This document shows, piece by piece, positions 34,210 through 41,937 of a DNA stretch of 59,676 nucleotides. The notes under the pieces are model-generated. The model was not told where the DNA came from, made no database searches, and saw only the letters and a program-made list of their open reading frames with translations. Position 1 is the stretch's first letter; every line of letters begins with the position of its first letter. Origin of the DNA: Lentisphaeria bacterium (GTDB lineage: Bacteria > Verrucomicrobiota > Lentisphaeria > Victivallales > UBA1829); contig JAFXYP010000071.1 in assembly GCA_017541665.1 (NCBI GenBank), forward strand, positions 1 through 59,676, written 5' to 3'. Position numbers and translations under genes: made by a program.

Positions 34210-35574
34210 ATGGTTCTCATCGGAAAAATCATCGCCTGGATTCTGCGGAACATCCTCACTATCGCCGCGATCACCCTGATCCTCTGCCTCCTGGCGCCCG
34301 GGATTCGCATGGCGAAGGACAACGCCGCAAAACTGACCGAACAGCGGGACGCAATCCTCGCCGGCATACGGTCGGTGGAGGACGAGATCGCAAAGACGAA
34401 TCTGTCCCTCGACAGCCGCCTCTCCATGCTGGACCACTGGCGCGAACAGAGGAAAGAGTGCCTGGAGCAGCTCGACAACCTCCCCAGCTGGTGGCATCCG
34501 TACGACCACATGACCGAATATGTCCGGCTCACCGCCGAACAGAAGCGCCTGGAGTTCCAGATCGACACGCTCGAATCCACGGTCGCCAAATATCAGGATG
34601 ACCTCGCCCGGCTCGACAAGAACCGCCAGGTGCTGCTCTTCCAGCTCGAAGGCGTGACGCGTTCCCTCACGGAAACCGTTTCACGGGAATGGAACACACA
34701 CGGACTCCGCATCCTCCTCTTCACGATCTGCTTCGTCCTGCTCACGCCGCCTCTGTGGCTGATCTTCATGTATTACGGCGTCGCCGCGCTCATTGAGAAG
34801 TTCCCCCCGATCCGCATCAAGGTCAGGGACGACGACGGGCTGCACGAGCCCGTGTTCCACCGCGCCGCACGCAGCATCACGTTTTCGATCCCCGAGGGCA
34901 GGACGTTCTATCTGCGGGCGCAGGGCGGCGACTGGGGCAAGGAACGGCGCGACACGGTCTGCCGGACCAAGTTCATGTGGCGCTGGAAGGCGCCCCTCGT
35001 GTCCATCGCGTCGGATCTCGTGGAGCTTCTGGCCTACCGCAGCGAACCGGGCGCGGCAAATCCCGGCCAGGTGAAGATGACCTCTCCGAAAGACGACGAG
35101 GTGTACATCCAGCAGATCGAACTCAACGGCGGACCCGGGCTCGTCCTGACGCCGCGCCACGTGATCGGGCTGACCGACGACGTGGAGGTCCGCACGGTCT
35201 GGAGCTTCAAGCTCCACAACCTCATATCCATGCGCCTGCGCCACATCGTGTTCTTCGGCACGGGCACGATCTTCATCATCGGCGGGCGCGGCATCGACGT
35301 CCAGCGGATCGAGCCGGGCTCCCACGCGGTCCACAAGATCGAGGACGGCGTCCTCGTCGGCTACGTGCCCGGCGCGGCGTATTCCCTCTGCCGCACGCAG
35401 ACCTTCTGGGCGTATTTCCGCGGCATGACGTCCCTGCTGGACTACAAGCTCTGCGGAGGGACCTTCCTGACGCAGAACCTGGTCGGAAGGCACGAGAAGG
35501 AAGTCCTCGGAAGCGGCCTTGACCGGTTCCTCTCCGTCCTGCTGAACGGCATCGGGAAACTCCTCGGATTCTGA
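34210..35574 (+). CDS. two-helix membrane protein with periplasmic coiled coil and AIM24-like cytoplasmic domain
   Basis: 454 residues. TM1 at about 7-28, a coiled coil (about 32-165: LTEQRDAILAGIRSVEDEIAK and RLEFQIDTLESTVAKYQDDLARLDK), TM2 at about 172-195 (ILLFTICFVLLTPPLWLIFM), then a beta-rich soluble part (about 200-450: KVRDDDGLHEPVF, IPEGRTFYLRAQ, TPRHVIGLTDDVEV, FFGTGTIFIIGGRGIDVQR, HKIEDGVLVGYVPG). The last part resembles AIM24/TRAP-like beta proteins. The layout (TM, coiled coil, TM) imitates a small Wzz protein. It ends the exopolysaccharide gene run, 29 bases after the pyruvyl transferase, so a part in assembly is plausible. Function unproven. Confidence 0.7.
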   Translation: MVLIGKIIAWILRNILTIAAITLILCLLAPGIRMAKDNAAKLTEQRDAILAGIRSVEDEIAKTNLSLDSRLSMLDHWREQRKECLEQLDNLPSWWHPYDHMTEYVRLTAEQKRLEFQIDTLESTVAKYQDDLARLDKNRQVLLFQLEGVTRSLTETVSREWNTHGLRILLFTICFVLLTPPLWLIFMYYGVAALIEKFPPIRIKVRDDDGLHEPVFHRAARSITFSIPEGRTFYLRAQGGDWGKERRDTVCRTKFMWRWKAPLVSIASDLVELLAYRSEPGAANPGQVKMTSPKDDEVYIQQIELNGGPGLVLTPRHVIGLTDDVEVRTVWSFKLHNLISMRLRHIVFFGTGTIFIIGGRGIDVQRIEPGSHAVHKIEDGVLVGYVPGAAYSLCRTQTFWAYFRGMTSLLDYKLCGGTFLTQNLVGRHEKEVLGSGLDRFLSVLLNGIGKLLGF

Positions 35575-35690
35575 GACGTTGATCCGCCCGGTCCGCGCCA
35601 TTTCCGCAATCCGCCATGGAAAATGCCTGTGCCCCCCGCGTTCCTCCGATCCGTCGCATGCGTTTTTTTTAAAAAAATGACGTGTGCATA

Positions 35691-35719
35691 TTGAAATAAT
35701 GTCCGAAAAAAAGTATATT
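35691..35719 (+). promoter_or_regulatory. promoter of glmM
   Basis: TTGAAA (35691-35696), exactly 17 bases, TATATT (35714-35719). Leader about 110 bases; the 260-base gap before glmM holds nothing else that I recognise. Confidence 0.75.
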
Positions 35720-35835
35720 ATCATTCATGATGGTTTCGTCGGCCGCACCTGTCGATGGGATCGCGCTCAGAATGAAGCATGAAAACACATCGTCCGGCTT
35801 ATGTTGGAACATGACCGGACCGGAAGGAGAAGCGT

Positions 35836-37215
35836 ATGGGGCGGTTATTCGGGACCGACGGCATCCGCGGTAGAGCCAATGAGTTTCCTATCACGCCGGA
35901 GCTCGCCTTGCTGGCGGGCAAAGCCGTCGCACGGCATTTCTGCCGGAAAACACCCCGGAACGACGCCTTCGGGCAGCGGGGCAACCCGCGCGCCATCATC
36001 GGCAAGGACACGCGCATCTCCGGCTACATGCTCGAAACCGCGCTTGTCAGTGGCATGGTGAGCATGGGCATGGACGCATATGAAGTCGGCCCGATGCCGA
36101 CCCCCGCGGTCGCCTGCCTCACGAAATCCATGCGCGCCGACTGCGGCGTCATGATCACCGCCTCCCACAATCCCGCCGGGGACAACGGCATCAAGCTGTT
36201 CAATTCCGAAGGGTTCAAGCTCCCGGATGAGGTGGAGGACGACATCGAACGCGCTATTTTCGCGATGATGGAGCATTCCGCCGACGGCACGCCGGAAATC
36301 GGAAAGGCGTTCCGCGTGGACGATGCCCGCGGCCGCTACATCCACATGGCGAAACGGGCGATCGGATACACCTCTCTGAAAGGGATGAAAGTGGTGCTGG
36401 ACTGCGCGAACGGCGCATCCTACTACGTGGCGCCGATCGTCTTGCGCGAACTGGGCGCCGAGGTCATCACCACGGGCGTACACCCGAATGGGCTCAACAT
36501 CAACGATAACTGCGGCGCGCTCCACCCGGAAAACATGTGCCGCCTGGTGAAGGAACACGGCGCGGACATCGGCGTGTCGTTCGACGGAGACGCCGACCGC
36601 GTGCAGTTCTGCGACCATACCGGGTCCATCGTCAACTGCGACCGCGTCATCGGGCTGTGCGCGCTGGACTACAAGTCGCGCGGCCAGCTGTGCGGCGACA
36701 CGATCGCCGTCACGTCCATCAGCAACCTCGGACTGCACGACGCCATGCGCCAGGCCGGCATCAAGGTCGAAGTCACCAACGTCGGCGACCGCTACGTGAT
36801 CGAGCGCATGCGGGAAAAATCGCTGAACCTGGGCGGCGAACAGACCGGCCACCTGATCTTCCTGGAGCACTCGCCGACCGGCGACGGCCTCATCTCCGCC
36901 CTGCACGTGATGCGCATCATGAAGGAAACCGGGAAATCCATCGCCGAACTTACCGGGTTCATGCAGGAGTACCCCCAGATCCAGAGCTCTCTGCGCATCG
37001 CCGAGCGCGTGCCGTTCGACGACCTGCCGGAGCTTTCCAAGTGCATCCGCGAGGCCAAGCAGGACCTCGGGGACGCCGGACGCGTGATCGTGCGATACTC
37101 CGGCACCGAAAACAAACTTCGTATTCTCGCCGAAGCCCGGACGGAATCCGCCGCCCGGCTCTGGCATGACAAAATTGCGGGCGTCGCCGCCCGCGAACTG
37201 GAGGTAATCCCATAA
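35836..37215 (+). CDS. glmM: phosphoglucosamine mutase
   Basis: 459 residues. Converts glucosamine-6-phosphate to glucosamine-1-phosphate for UDP-GlcNAc, hence peptidoglycan and lipopolysaccharide. It begins GRLFGTDGIRGRANEFPIT as GlmM proteins do; the phosphoserine loop is VMITASHNPAGDNGIK with Ser110; the metal loop is SFDGDADRVQF (about 250-260); the sugar loop is LGGEQTGHLIF; and the phosphate loop is VRYSGTENKLRI near the C-terminus. Its TAA overlaps the ATG of the GlmU-like gene by one base, so the two enzymes of this branch are coupled. Confidence 0.96.
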   Translation: MGRLFGTDGIRGRANEFPITPELALLAGKAVARHFCRKTPRNDAFGQRGNPRAIIGKDTRISGYMLETALVSGMVSMGMDAYEVGPMPTPAVACLTKSMRADCGVMITASHNPAGDNGIKLFNSEGFKLPDEVEDDIERAIFAMMEHSADGTPEIGKAFRVDDARGRYIHMAKRAIGYTSLKGMKVVLDCANGASYYVAPIVLRELGAEVITTGVHPNGLNINDNCGALHPENMCRLVKEHGADIGVSFDGDADRVQFCDHTGSIVNCDRVIGLCALDYKSRGQLCGDTIAVTSISNLGLHDAMRQAGIKVEVTNVGDRYVIERMREKSLNLGGEQTGHLIFLEHSPTGDGLISALHVMRIMKETGKSIAELTGFMQEYPQIQSSLRIAERVPFDDLPELSKCIREAKQDLGDAGRVIVRYSGTENKLRILAEARTESAARLWHDKIAGVAARELEVIP

Positions 37216-38114
37216 TGGCAACGTCCGCGTTTGAAATCTTCGAGCATGGCAATCCCGTCCTGCTGGAACCCCTGACCTGCAAAAAGCCCGCGCTGGAACT
37301 GGAACTCGCCGCCGGCACGCTCGAATCCACCCTGCTGAGCCGCTGGTCCGCGGTCCAGAACGCCGCCCCAGGCGCCCATCTCCGCCTCGCATCCGACTTC
37401 TGGCCGTCCAAGGCCCTGCTTGAAAAGGCGTCCGCCGCGCTCGCGGACGGAAAAGGCTTCACCGTGACCGATGCCGACGGCGTGGCCGCCGAATGCACCG
37501 GCTGCGGCGCGAATACCGTCGCCATCCCCGCCGACGAGGCGTCCTTCCGCATCCGCTACCCGTGGGATCTGCTGAAGATCAATGAAGAATACCTGGCCGG
37601 CTATACTGAAAACGTCATCAACGGCACCGTGCGCGAACGCGTCACGCTCGACGGCGTGGTGATCCTGGGCGAAGGCTCCGTGCTGCTCCCCGGCGTCTAC
37701 ATCGAGGGCGTTGCCGTCATCGGCAAGAACTGCAAGATCGGCCCGAACTGCTATCTGCGCGGCTACAACTTCATCTCCGACAAATGCCACATCGGGCAGG
37801 CCGTCGAGATTAAGAACTCCATCCTCATGACGCACGTCGCCGCCGGACACCTCTCCTACATCGGCGACTCCATCGTCTGCCAGAACGTCAACTTCGGCGC
37901 CGGCACCATCACCTCGAATTTCCGCCACGACGGCAAAAACCACCGTTCCATGGTCCAGGGCTGCCTCATCGACACCGGCCGCCGCAAATTCGGCTCCATC
38001 ATCGGCGAGAACGTCCACACCGGCATCCACACGGCGATCTACCCCGGACGCAAGATCTGGGCGGACGTCCAGACCCGTCCCGGCGACGTCGTCCAGCTCG
38101 ACCTGATGAAGTGA
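37215..38114 (+). CDS. GlmU-like left-handed beta-helix acyltransferase lacking the uridylyltransferase domain
   Basis: 299 residues. The N-terminal 110 residues do not carry the nucleotidyltransferase signature. FRIRYPWDLLKINEEYLAG then matches the linker of sugar-phosphate nucleotidyltransferases just before the beta-helix, followed by hexapeptide repeats (VVILGEGSVLLPGVYIEG, AVIGKNCKIGPNCYLRG, EIKNSILMTHVAAGHLSYIGDS, NFGAGTITSNFRHDGKNH) that match the GlmU acetyltransferase half, including its NxGAGT region. Together with glmM it could supply N-acetylglucosamine-1-phosphate, leaving uridylylation to a separate enzyme. Whether it acetylates is not shown by sequence alone. Confidence 0.8.
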   Translation: MATSAFEIFEHGNPVLLEPLTCKKPALELELAAGTLESTLLSRWSAVQNAAPGAHLRLASDFWPSKALLEKASAALADGKGFTVTDADGVAAECTGCGANTVAIPADEASFRIRYPWDLLKINEEYLAGYTENVINGTVRERVTLDGVVILGEGSVLLPGVYIEGVAVIGKNCKIGPNCYLRGYNFISDKCHIGQAVEIKNSILMTHVAAGHLSYIGDSIVCQNVNFGAGTITSNFRHDGKNHRSMVQGCLIDTGRRKFGSIIGENVHTGIHTAIYPGRKIWADVQTRPGDVVQLDLMK

Positions 38115-38131
38115 TTTTCTGAAGAACCACC

Positions 38132-38171
38132 CGCCGGACAGCAAGCGCCTTCCCTGTCCGGCGCATTTTTT
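38132..38171 (+). terminator. intrinsic terminator of the glmM operon
   Basis: Stem CGCCGGACAG (38132-38141) / CTGTCCGGCG (38154-38163) followed by CATTTTTT. Confidence 0.88.
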
Positions 38172-38191
38172 CATCCAACCATTAGCAGACC

Positions 38192-39091
38192 ATGCCCCGT
38201 TTCCTGCAGGTCATTTCCGCAGCGCTCAGCTTCGGCACACGCTTCCGCGGCCCACTGAAACCGTCCGAACCGGCCTTGTACTCACGCGCACTTGCGTTTC
38301 AACCCCTGGCCGGACTCCTGGTCGGAGTGATCGCCGCGGTCCCGACGCTGTTCATCAGCGTCAATTTCCGCGCCCTGCAGGGGCTGATTCTCTTTGCCTC
38401 CGGCATCTATCTTTTTCTGCTGGAATGGCTCACGAGGTTCGACAACCTCCACGCATTCGACGCCGCCTGCCGGATGCTCGCGGGGACCGGCGTCTCCCCG
38501 GAGGAACGCCTCGGACGCGCCGGTCAGCCGGGCTCCACGCCATGCACGGCCGTCCTGATCGGCCTGAAACTGCTGGTGCTGTACCTGATCTTCACGCGGA
38601 CCGCTCTGCTCGGTGACGGCATGATGCTTGCGCTGACGCTCGTTACCGTGCCATTCTTCGGGCGGGTCGCCATGCTGTTCTCCTACCCGGCGGGCAACGG
38701 CAGGGAACGCCCCGAAGTCAGGGAACCGGTCAGGCTTTTCTGGCTTCTGGTGGCAATGGCACTTCTGGCATTCGTGCTGGGAATGATACGCATCTACGGC
38801 GGCAGTTTCTACTCGTTCCGCTCCATGAAGCTCACGATGTCCGGCTTCCACAGCCAGGGCGGTGGCGGCGTTTCCGGGGTTTCCCTGCTCGTCGCCATCA
38901 TCAGCCTCGGGATCCAGGATGCCGTCGCATTCCTGGCGGGCGGGTTCCTTTCCGTGCTGTACTGGAACACCGAGGCGTCGAAGAAGCTTCGGTCTACACC
39001 GCCGCCCGAGTTCGCCGGAGCCGTCTGCGAGACGGCCGAGCTCGCCACGATGATCGTCTTCCTGATCCTCGCCGACGACGTGATCTTCTGA
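38192..39091 (+). CDS. CobS-like membrane protein (adenosylcobinamide-GDP ribazoletransferase family)
   Basis: 299 residues, seven or so membrane helices. CobS joins adenosylcobinamide-GDP to alpha-ribazole in the last step of cobalamin assembly. Family resemblance: FGTRFRGP at the start, LLEWLTRFDNLHAFDAACRMLAG in the place of the DG-LADxxDG region, GSTPCTAVLIGLKLLVLY, FGRVAMLFSYPAG (the GR-x-A motif), and GAVCETAELATMI near the end, comparable to the GDxxGAxxEl motif. The acidic DGLADxxDG core is degraded, so activity is uncertain. The gene follows a terminator and has no clear promoter of its own; no other cobalamin genes are near. Confidence 0.6.
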   Translation: MPRFLQVISAALSFGTRFRGPLKPSEPALYSRALAFQPLAGLLVGVIAAVPTLFISVNFRALQGLILFASGIYLFLLEWLTRFDNLHAFDAACRMLAGTGVSPEERLGRAGQPGSTPCTAVLIGLKLLVLYLIFTRTALLGDGMMLALTLVTVPFFGRVAMLFSYPAGNGRERPEVREPVRLFWLLVAMALLAFVLGMIRIYGGSFYSFRSMKLTMSGFHSQGGGGVSGVSLLVAIISLGIQDAVAFLAGGFLSVLYWNTEASKKLRSTPPPEFAGAVCETAELATMIVFLILADDVIF

Positions 39092-39122
39092 GCGTAATAA
39101 CCCCCAAACCGGAGGCCTAACC

Positions 39123-39905
39123 ATGAAAAAAAGACTGCTCTTTGTCTTTTTGGGGCTGGCCGTGCTTTTCACAGGCTGCGGACGGCTGAAGAAGTCAAAC
39201 GGAAATAGTTTGCCGAAGCCGCCGCCCAAGGACCCGTTTTACACGAATACGGGCTTCCGGGACATGTACCGTTTCCCGCTGAAATACCCGTACGAGGTCC
39301 AGATGATCGACAATTGTGATGACGGGTTTCTGACGGTATCGGAACAAGTCAAGGGCTCGGACCTGGATCCGTATTCCGGCATTCCGGACTTGAAGTGGCG
39401 TATCATCGATCTTCATCTGCACGAGGACTATGCGTTTTTCCGGAGAGAGGACTGGACGTACGGATACCTGCAGTACAGCACCGGGGAAATCCGTCTGTTC
39501 GAAACGGAAGAGGAACTGAAGCGGACATGTCTTCTGGATCCCGATGATTTCAAGCCGCTGGAATACTATTACAAGCTGTTCGAAAAAGGGACGGTCATGT
39601 ATCCGCCGCTGGATTCCGCGAAGAAGAAAGAGATCCGTTTCCATGTGATTTCGCATTTCCACGGCCTGGCGGTCAAAATGGTTCCCGAGGCGGTGTATTC
39701 GAACGGGGAGCGCGGACCGGCCATTATCCAGGTGGTTTCCGGCGATACCGGCGGAGATATCGAGATCGAGACCGGAAAGCTTACCTGGGGAAATCTGTCT
39801 CAGGAAGCGCAGGACTGGATCGGCAAATGGCTGCCCCTGCACCGGGACGAACTGCTTGAGATGTGGAAAACGCGGAAGCTGAAGGAACTTCCTCCGCTGG
39901 AATGA
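39123..39905 (+). CDS. lipoprotein of unknown function
   Basis: 260 residues. A lipoprotein signal ends in FTGC (MKKRLLFVFLGLAVLFTGC). The mature protein is charged and aromatic (FRDMYRFPLKYPYEVQMID, WRIIDLHLHEDYAFFRRED, YSTGEIRLFETEEEL) with no Cys pattern or family I recognise. Its base composition is lower in GC than most neighbours, judging from codons. The ribosome site is GGAGG at 39110-39114. It lies 31 bases after the CobS-like gene and converges with the antiporter gene. Confidence 0.7.
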   Translation: MKKRLLFVFLGLAVLFTGCGRLKKSNGNSLPKPPPKDPFYTNTGFRDMYRFPLKYPYEVQMIDNCDDGFLTVSEQVKGSDLDPYSGIPDLKWRIIDLHLHEDYAFFRREDWTYGYLQYSTGEIRLFETEEELKRTCLLDPDDFKPLEYYYKLFEKGTVMYPPLDSAKKKEIRFHVISHFHGLAVKMVPEAVYSNGERGPAIIQVVSGDTGGDIEIETGKLTWGNLSQEAQDWIGKWLPLHRDELLEMWKTRKLKELPPLE

Positions 39906-39942
39906 GGCGGACACACGGCGCCGCGGGTTCGTCCAGGCCTCA

Positions 39943-40950
39943 TCAGGAGGCGTGCATCACCAGGTACGTGGTGTATGCGATGTAGGACAGGAGCAGCAGC
40001 GCGCCCTGGATGCGGTTGAGGCGTTTGCCGAACATCCCGAAGAGGAAAAGGGCGCCCGAGACCCCGAGCATGACCGCGAAATCCAGCCCGCTGATCGACT
40101 GTCCCATCAGCGGCGAGATCATCGGCACGATGCCGAGGATGCAGAAGACGTTGAAGATGTTCGACCCCACGATGTTCCCGATGGCGATGTCGTTTTCGCC
40201 CTTCAGCGCCGCCACGAACGACGTCGCGAGCTCCGGCAGGCTGGTCCCGACCGCTACGATCGTGAGACCGGTCACGGCGTCACTGATGCCGATCGCCTGC
40301 GCGAACGCCACGGCGGCGCTCAGAAACGACTTCGCACCGAGCACGAGCATGACGACGCCACCCGCGACCGCGAGCATGGCCAGCGGCACGCCGAGCGGTT
40401 TCTCCATGCTTTCCGCGACCTCGGGATCGACCCCGGAGTCCGCCTCGTTGTCCGCCCCGCCCTCCGCCGCTTTTCCCGCCTCCTGTTTCTTCGACAGGAC
40501 CACGTTCAGCGTGGTGTAGGTCAGGATGCACAGGCAGAAGAACGCGCCTTCCCAGCGGTTGATGCCGTGGCTGAGGAAATAAAAACCGGTCAGCGCAAGC
40601 ATGGCGAACATCATCACCGGCAGGTCGAATCGCTTCAGGTTCGCGTGGAACGGCATCGGGCGCAGCAGGGCGCACAATCCGAGGATCAGTGCCACGTTGC
40701 AGATGTTCGACCCGACGATGTTGCCGAGGCTGATGTCCGCCGAGCCGCGCAACGCCGAATCGATGCTCACGACCAGTTCCGGCGAGCTGGTGGCGAACGC
40801 CGCGAGCGTAAGCCCGATCACAAGCCGTGAGACGTGCGCCTTCAGCGCCAGGGACACGCCGCCGCGGACCAGAAACTCCGCCCCGTAGTACAGCAGCGCC
40901 ACCCCGAGGACGGCAAGCCCGAGATTGCAGAACAGATCAAGCATCGGCAT
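39943..40950 (-). CDS. calcium/sodium:proton antiporter of the CaCA family (YrbG-like)
   Basis: 335 residues, ten predicted helices in two inverted halves. Each half carries the alpha-repeat of this family: ATSSPELVVS with GNIVGSNICNVALILG in the first, and GTSLPELATS with GNIVGSNIFNVFCILG in the second; the Glu residues bind the ion. A cytoplasmic loop rich in Glu/Ala (about 155-190) separates the halves. I place the start at the ATG at 40950 (MPMLDLF), preceded by AGGGAG, rather than at an upstream TTG (40983). It exports Ca2+ in exchange for Na+ or H+ across the inner membrane. Confidence 0.9.
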   Translation of the reverse strand: MPMLDLFCNLGLAVLGVALLYYGAEFLVRGGVSLALKAHVSRLVIGLTLAAFATSSPELVVSIDSALRGSADISLGNIVGSNICNVALILGLCALLRPMPFHANLKRFDLPVMMFAMLALTGFYFLSHGINRWEGAFFCLCILTYTTLNVVLSKKQEAGKAAEGGADNEADSGVDPEVAESMEKPLGVPLAMLAVAGGVVMLVLGAKSFLSAAVAFAQAIGISDAVTGLTIVAVGTSLPELATSFVAALKGENDIAIGNIVGSNIFNVFCILGIVPMISPLMGQSISGLDFAVMLGVSGALFLFGMFGKRLNRIQGALLLLSYIAYTTYLVMHAS

Positions 40951-41104
40951 AATAAAGTCAAACTCCCTGGAAATGAATGCCAAAACAGATTCCCGCCCCG
41001 GATCGCCGGACGACGCGGGAAATTTCGACCTCTTAATCTACACGTTTTTTCCCGGATTTCAAGTTTTTTCGGAAAATCGGCTTGCTTTTCCGCGTTCGCG
41101 TGGT

Positions 41105-41115
41105 ACTTTTATAAT
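41105..41115 (+). promoter_or_regulatory. candidate -10 box for the secreted protein gene
   Basis: A consensus TATAAT at 41110-41115 lies about 70 bases before the start at 41184. A matching -35 at the right distance is not clear (TTGCTT at 41082 is too far). Confidence 0.4.
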
Positions 41116-41183
41116 CAAAGACAAACGTCCGCGCGTCACGCTTGCGGACAAAAAACCATACCAACCCGGAAAGGATCGGAACA

Positions 41184-41858
41184 ATGAGGATTCGCATCGC
41201 ACTTACGGCTTTCTTCTGCATGCTGGCCTGTTGCGCCCTCATCGCCCAGACCCGGGCCGGGCAGGGCGCATCCTCCGGCTCAAGGGGCGGCCTCCTGTCG
41301 TCCCCGGCCTCATCTTCCGGCCGGACATCCGCAAAGCCGTCCGACACAGCCCGAAGAGGAATCTTCGACATCGCCACTTCGTCCGAAAACGGGAAGAAAT
41401 CGGGCTCCGCCGCACCCGCCTCAGGCCGGGCGACCGCAACGGCTTCCCCGTTCGGCACCACCTCGAACCGCACAAGGTCCGCCTCGGCGCGCCGCTGGAA
41501 AACGAACAGCAAGATCGCCGACTGCATCCGCGCGAAGGCCATCCCGTCCAACACCAACCTTTCGTTCTCCGGCACCATCACCGGCATCATCACGGACGGA
41601 CGCTACGTCATCCTCACGATGTTTGACTCCGTGGAGACGGTCACGGAAAGCGGAACGAAGGGAGACGTCCCGGTCACCTACACCGTTGTCCTGGATGCCG
41701 AGTCCGTCGCGGGAAACACCTCCATCAGGGAAAATGCCAAAAAGAGTTTCACCGTGGACAGCAATTACGCATACCTCGTGTGGAACGATTCCGGGTGCAC
41801 GGTCCGGGCCGTCGAAAACGCCCTGACCGAACCGGACCCCTCGCCTGCCAGTCGGTAA
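41184..41858 (+). CDS. secreted protein of unknown function
   Basis: 224 residues from the ATG at 41184 (AAGGA ribosome site), starting a Sec signal peptide (IRIALTAFFCMLACCALIAQTRA). A Ser/Gly/Ala-rich linker (about 24-105) precedes a small beta-rich domain (about 110-215: LSFSGTITGIITDGRYVILTMF, VTYTVVLDAES, FTVDSNYAYLVWNDSGCTVRAVENA) that looks like an OB-type or immunoglobulin-like fold. An in-frame ATG at 41142 would put 14 extra residues before the signal and is rejected. No family recognised. Confidence 0.65.
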   Translation: MRIRIALTAFFCMLACCALIAQTRAGQGASSGSRGGLLSSPASSSGRTSAKPSDTARRGIFDIATSSENGKKSGSAAPASGRATATASPFGTTSNRTRSASARRWKTNSKIADCIRAKAIPSNTNLSFSGTITGIITDGRYVILTMFDSVETVTESGTKGDVPVTYTVVLDAESVAGNTSIRENAKKSFTVDSNYAYLVWNDSGCTVRAVENALTEPDPSPASR

Positions 41859-41937
41859 CGCGCCGCCCGGCCGAAGGTCGGAGGAGCGGCGGTCAAACAG
41901 GGGAGCGGATCAGAGACGCCTTTCCGGCTCACTCGCC

